Of a DNA stretch of 33,218 nucleotides, positions 32,952 through 33,218 are shown piece after piece (the stretch's first letter is position 1; every line of letters begins with the position of its first letter). This DNA comes from Dehalococcoidales bacterium. GTDB taxonomy: Bacteria > Chloroflexota > Dehalococcoidia > Dehalococcoidales > UBA1222. Under the pieces are notes generated by a model, which saw only the letters and a list, made by a program, of their open reading frames with translations, was not told where the DNA came from and ran no database searches. The stretch lies in the NCBI GenBank assembly GCA_016286345.1, contig JAEESL010000009.1, forward strand, positions 1-33,218, written 5' to 3'. Both the position numbers and the translations under genes were made by a program.

Positions 32952-33218
32952 TTAAACTGATTTCTTCGGAATCTGCCATTTTCTGATTATGCGTGACTCG
33001 ATCCGGCCAAGGATAAGACCGTCAACGATAAGCATCATGACAAGCAGAATGATAGTCCAGCTGAGAATCCTGACCACCTGGAAACCATCATATGCAAGAG
33101 AGATCATATAACCTATTCCATTGAAAGCACCGTACATCTCGCTGAGGACGATCATTTTCCAGGCAAAGGACAGGGAACTCTTGACTGCAGAGAAAATGAA
33201 AGGTACGACCAAAGGGAT
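32952..33218 (-). CDS. ABC transporter permease, C-terminal part (NitT/TauT-type), cut by window edge
   Basis: The frame is open to the right edge, so only the last 88 residues are visible. It begins IPLVVPFIFSAVKSSLSFAW and ends ESRIIRKWQIPKKSV. The pattern resembles the end of SsuC/TauC/NrtB-type permeases: the stretch after the EAA loop, then a segment ending EMYGAFNGIGYMI, a last membrane helix (about residues 50-70) and a short cytoplasmic RxxxRKW tail. These permeases import nitrate, sulfonates, thiamine precursors or similar small solutes; the substrate cannot be told from this fragment. The ATPase and binding protein should lie outside the window. Confidence 0.8.
   Translation of the reverse strand: MPLVVPFIFSAVKSSLSFAWKMIVLSEMYGAFNGIGYMISLAYDGFQVVRILSWTIILLVMMLIVDGLILGRIESRIIRKWQIPKKSV

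Noticed and set aside
1-33218. tRNA, rRNA, CRISPR, transposon or phage features
   Set aside because: I saw no cloverleaf-like sequence, no regular spaced repeats, no transposase or integrase motif and no terminal inverted repeats. The GLUG repeats are protein-level repeats only.

Overview
This is a moderately AT-rich bacterial chromosome segment, densely coded and arranged in operons on both strands. No rRNA, tRNA, CRISPR array, insertion sequence or phage gene is visible. The best taxonomic guess is Chloroflexota, close to Dehalococcoidia. SecA carries a DEVDNLLIDEARTPL box and a long segment before its FGFDYLRDNM motif that I associate with that phylum, DNA polymerase I has Asp in motif A (DYSQIDLR), and glyA-prs-secA lie together. 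A low-GC Coriobacteriia-type actinomycete is the main alternative. Nothing indicates an outer membrane, and the secreted cytochrome is held by a C-terminal membrane helix. Arginine is written mainly as AGA and CGA, which is unusual.

Region 1 (1-8166, minus strand) is a type IV pilus operon in the order pilD, pilM, pilN, pilO, a 931-residue prepilin with a GLUG-repeat beta-helix, three small prepilin-like proteins, and the start of pilB, which leaves the window. Most junctions are 4-base ATGA overlaps. Region 2 (8322-14746, minus) is a housekeeping operon glyA, prs, secA, an unrecognised 219-residue protein, and yajQ. Region 3 (14859-18071, plus) holds an RDD membrane protein with a very acidic N-terminus, gltX, and a PflA/PflX-like radical SAM protein. 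Region 4 (18068-21841, minus) holds polA and mutM with touching start and stop codons, followed by a 48-residue basic protein with its own promoter.

Region 5 (22034-26253, plus) has a stand-alone, secreted, membrane-anchored octaheme cytochrome c of the hydroxylamine-oxidoreductase-like type with a strong promoter and terminator. It is followed by a dolichyl-phosphate-mannose-synthase-like glycosyltransferase fused to a GtrA domain and a protein O-mannosyltransferase. Region 6 (26285-27761) has a DUF134/NifX-type regulator on the minus strand behind a perfect 22-base palindrome, and a MerR/excisionase-type HTH gene on the plus strand. Region 7 (27873-31746, plus) is an ion and osmotic operon: trkH, trkA, an mscS-type channel and ybaK. 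Region 8 (31789-33218, minus) has a UbiA prenyltransferase and the end of an ABC transporter permease.

Taken together, the window encodes surface and envelope functions (pilus, secretion motor, surface glycosylation, extracytoplasmic electron transfer, quinone-type prenylation, osmotic control) set among core genes. The features I find most worth attention are the giant GLUG pilin, the octaheme cytochrome, the DUF134/NifX gene with its palindrome, the SecA insertion and leader hairpin, the overlooked 48-residue gene, near-leaderless gene starts, and the CGA arginine bias.
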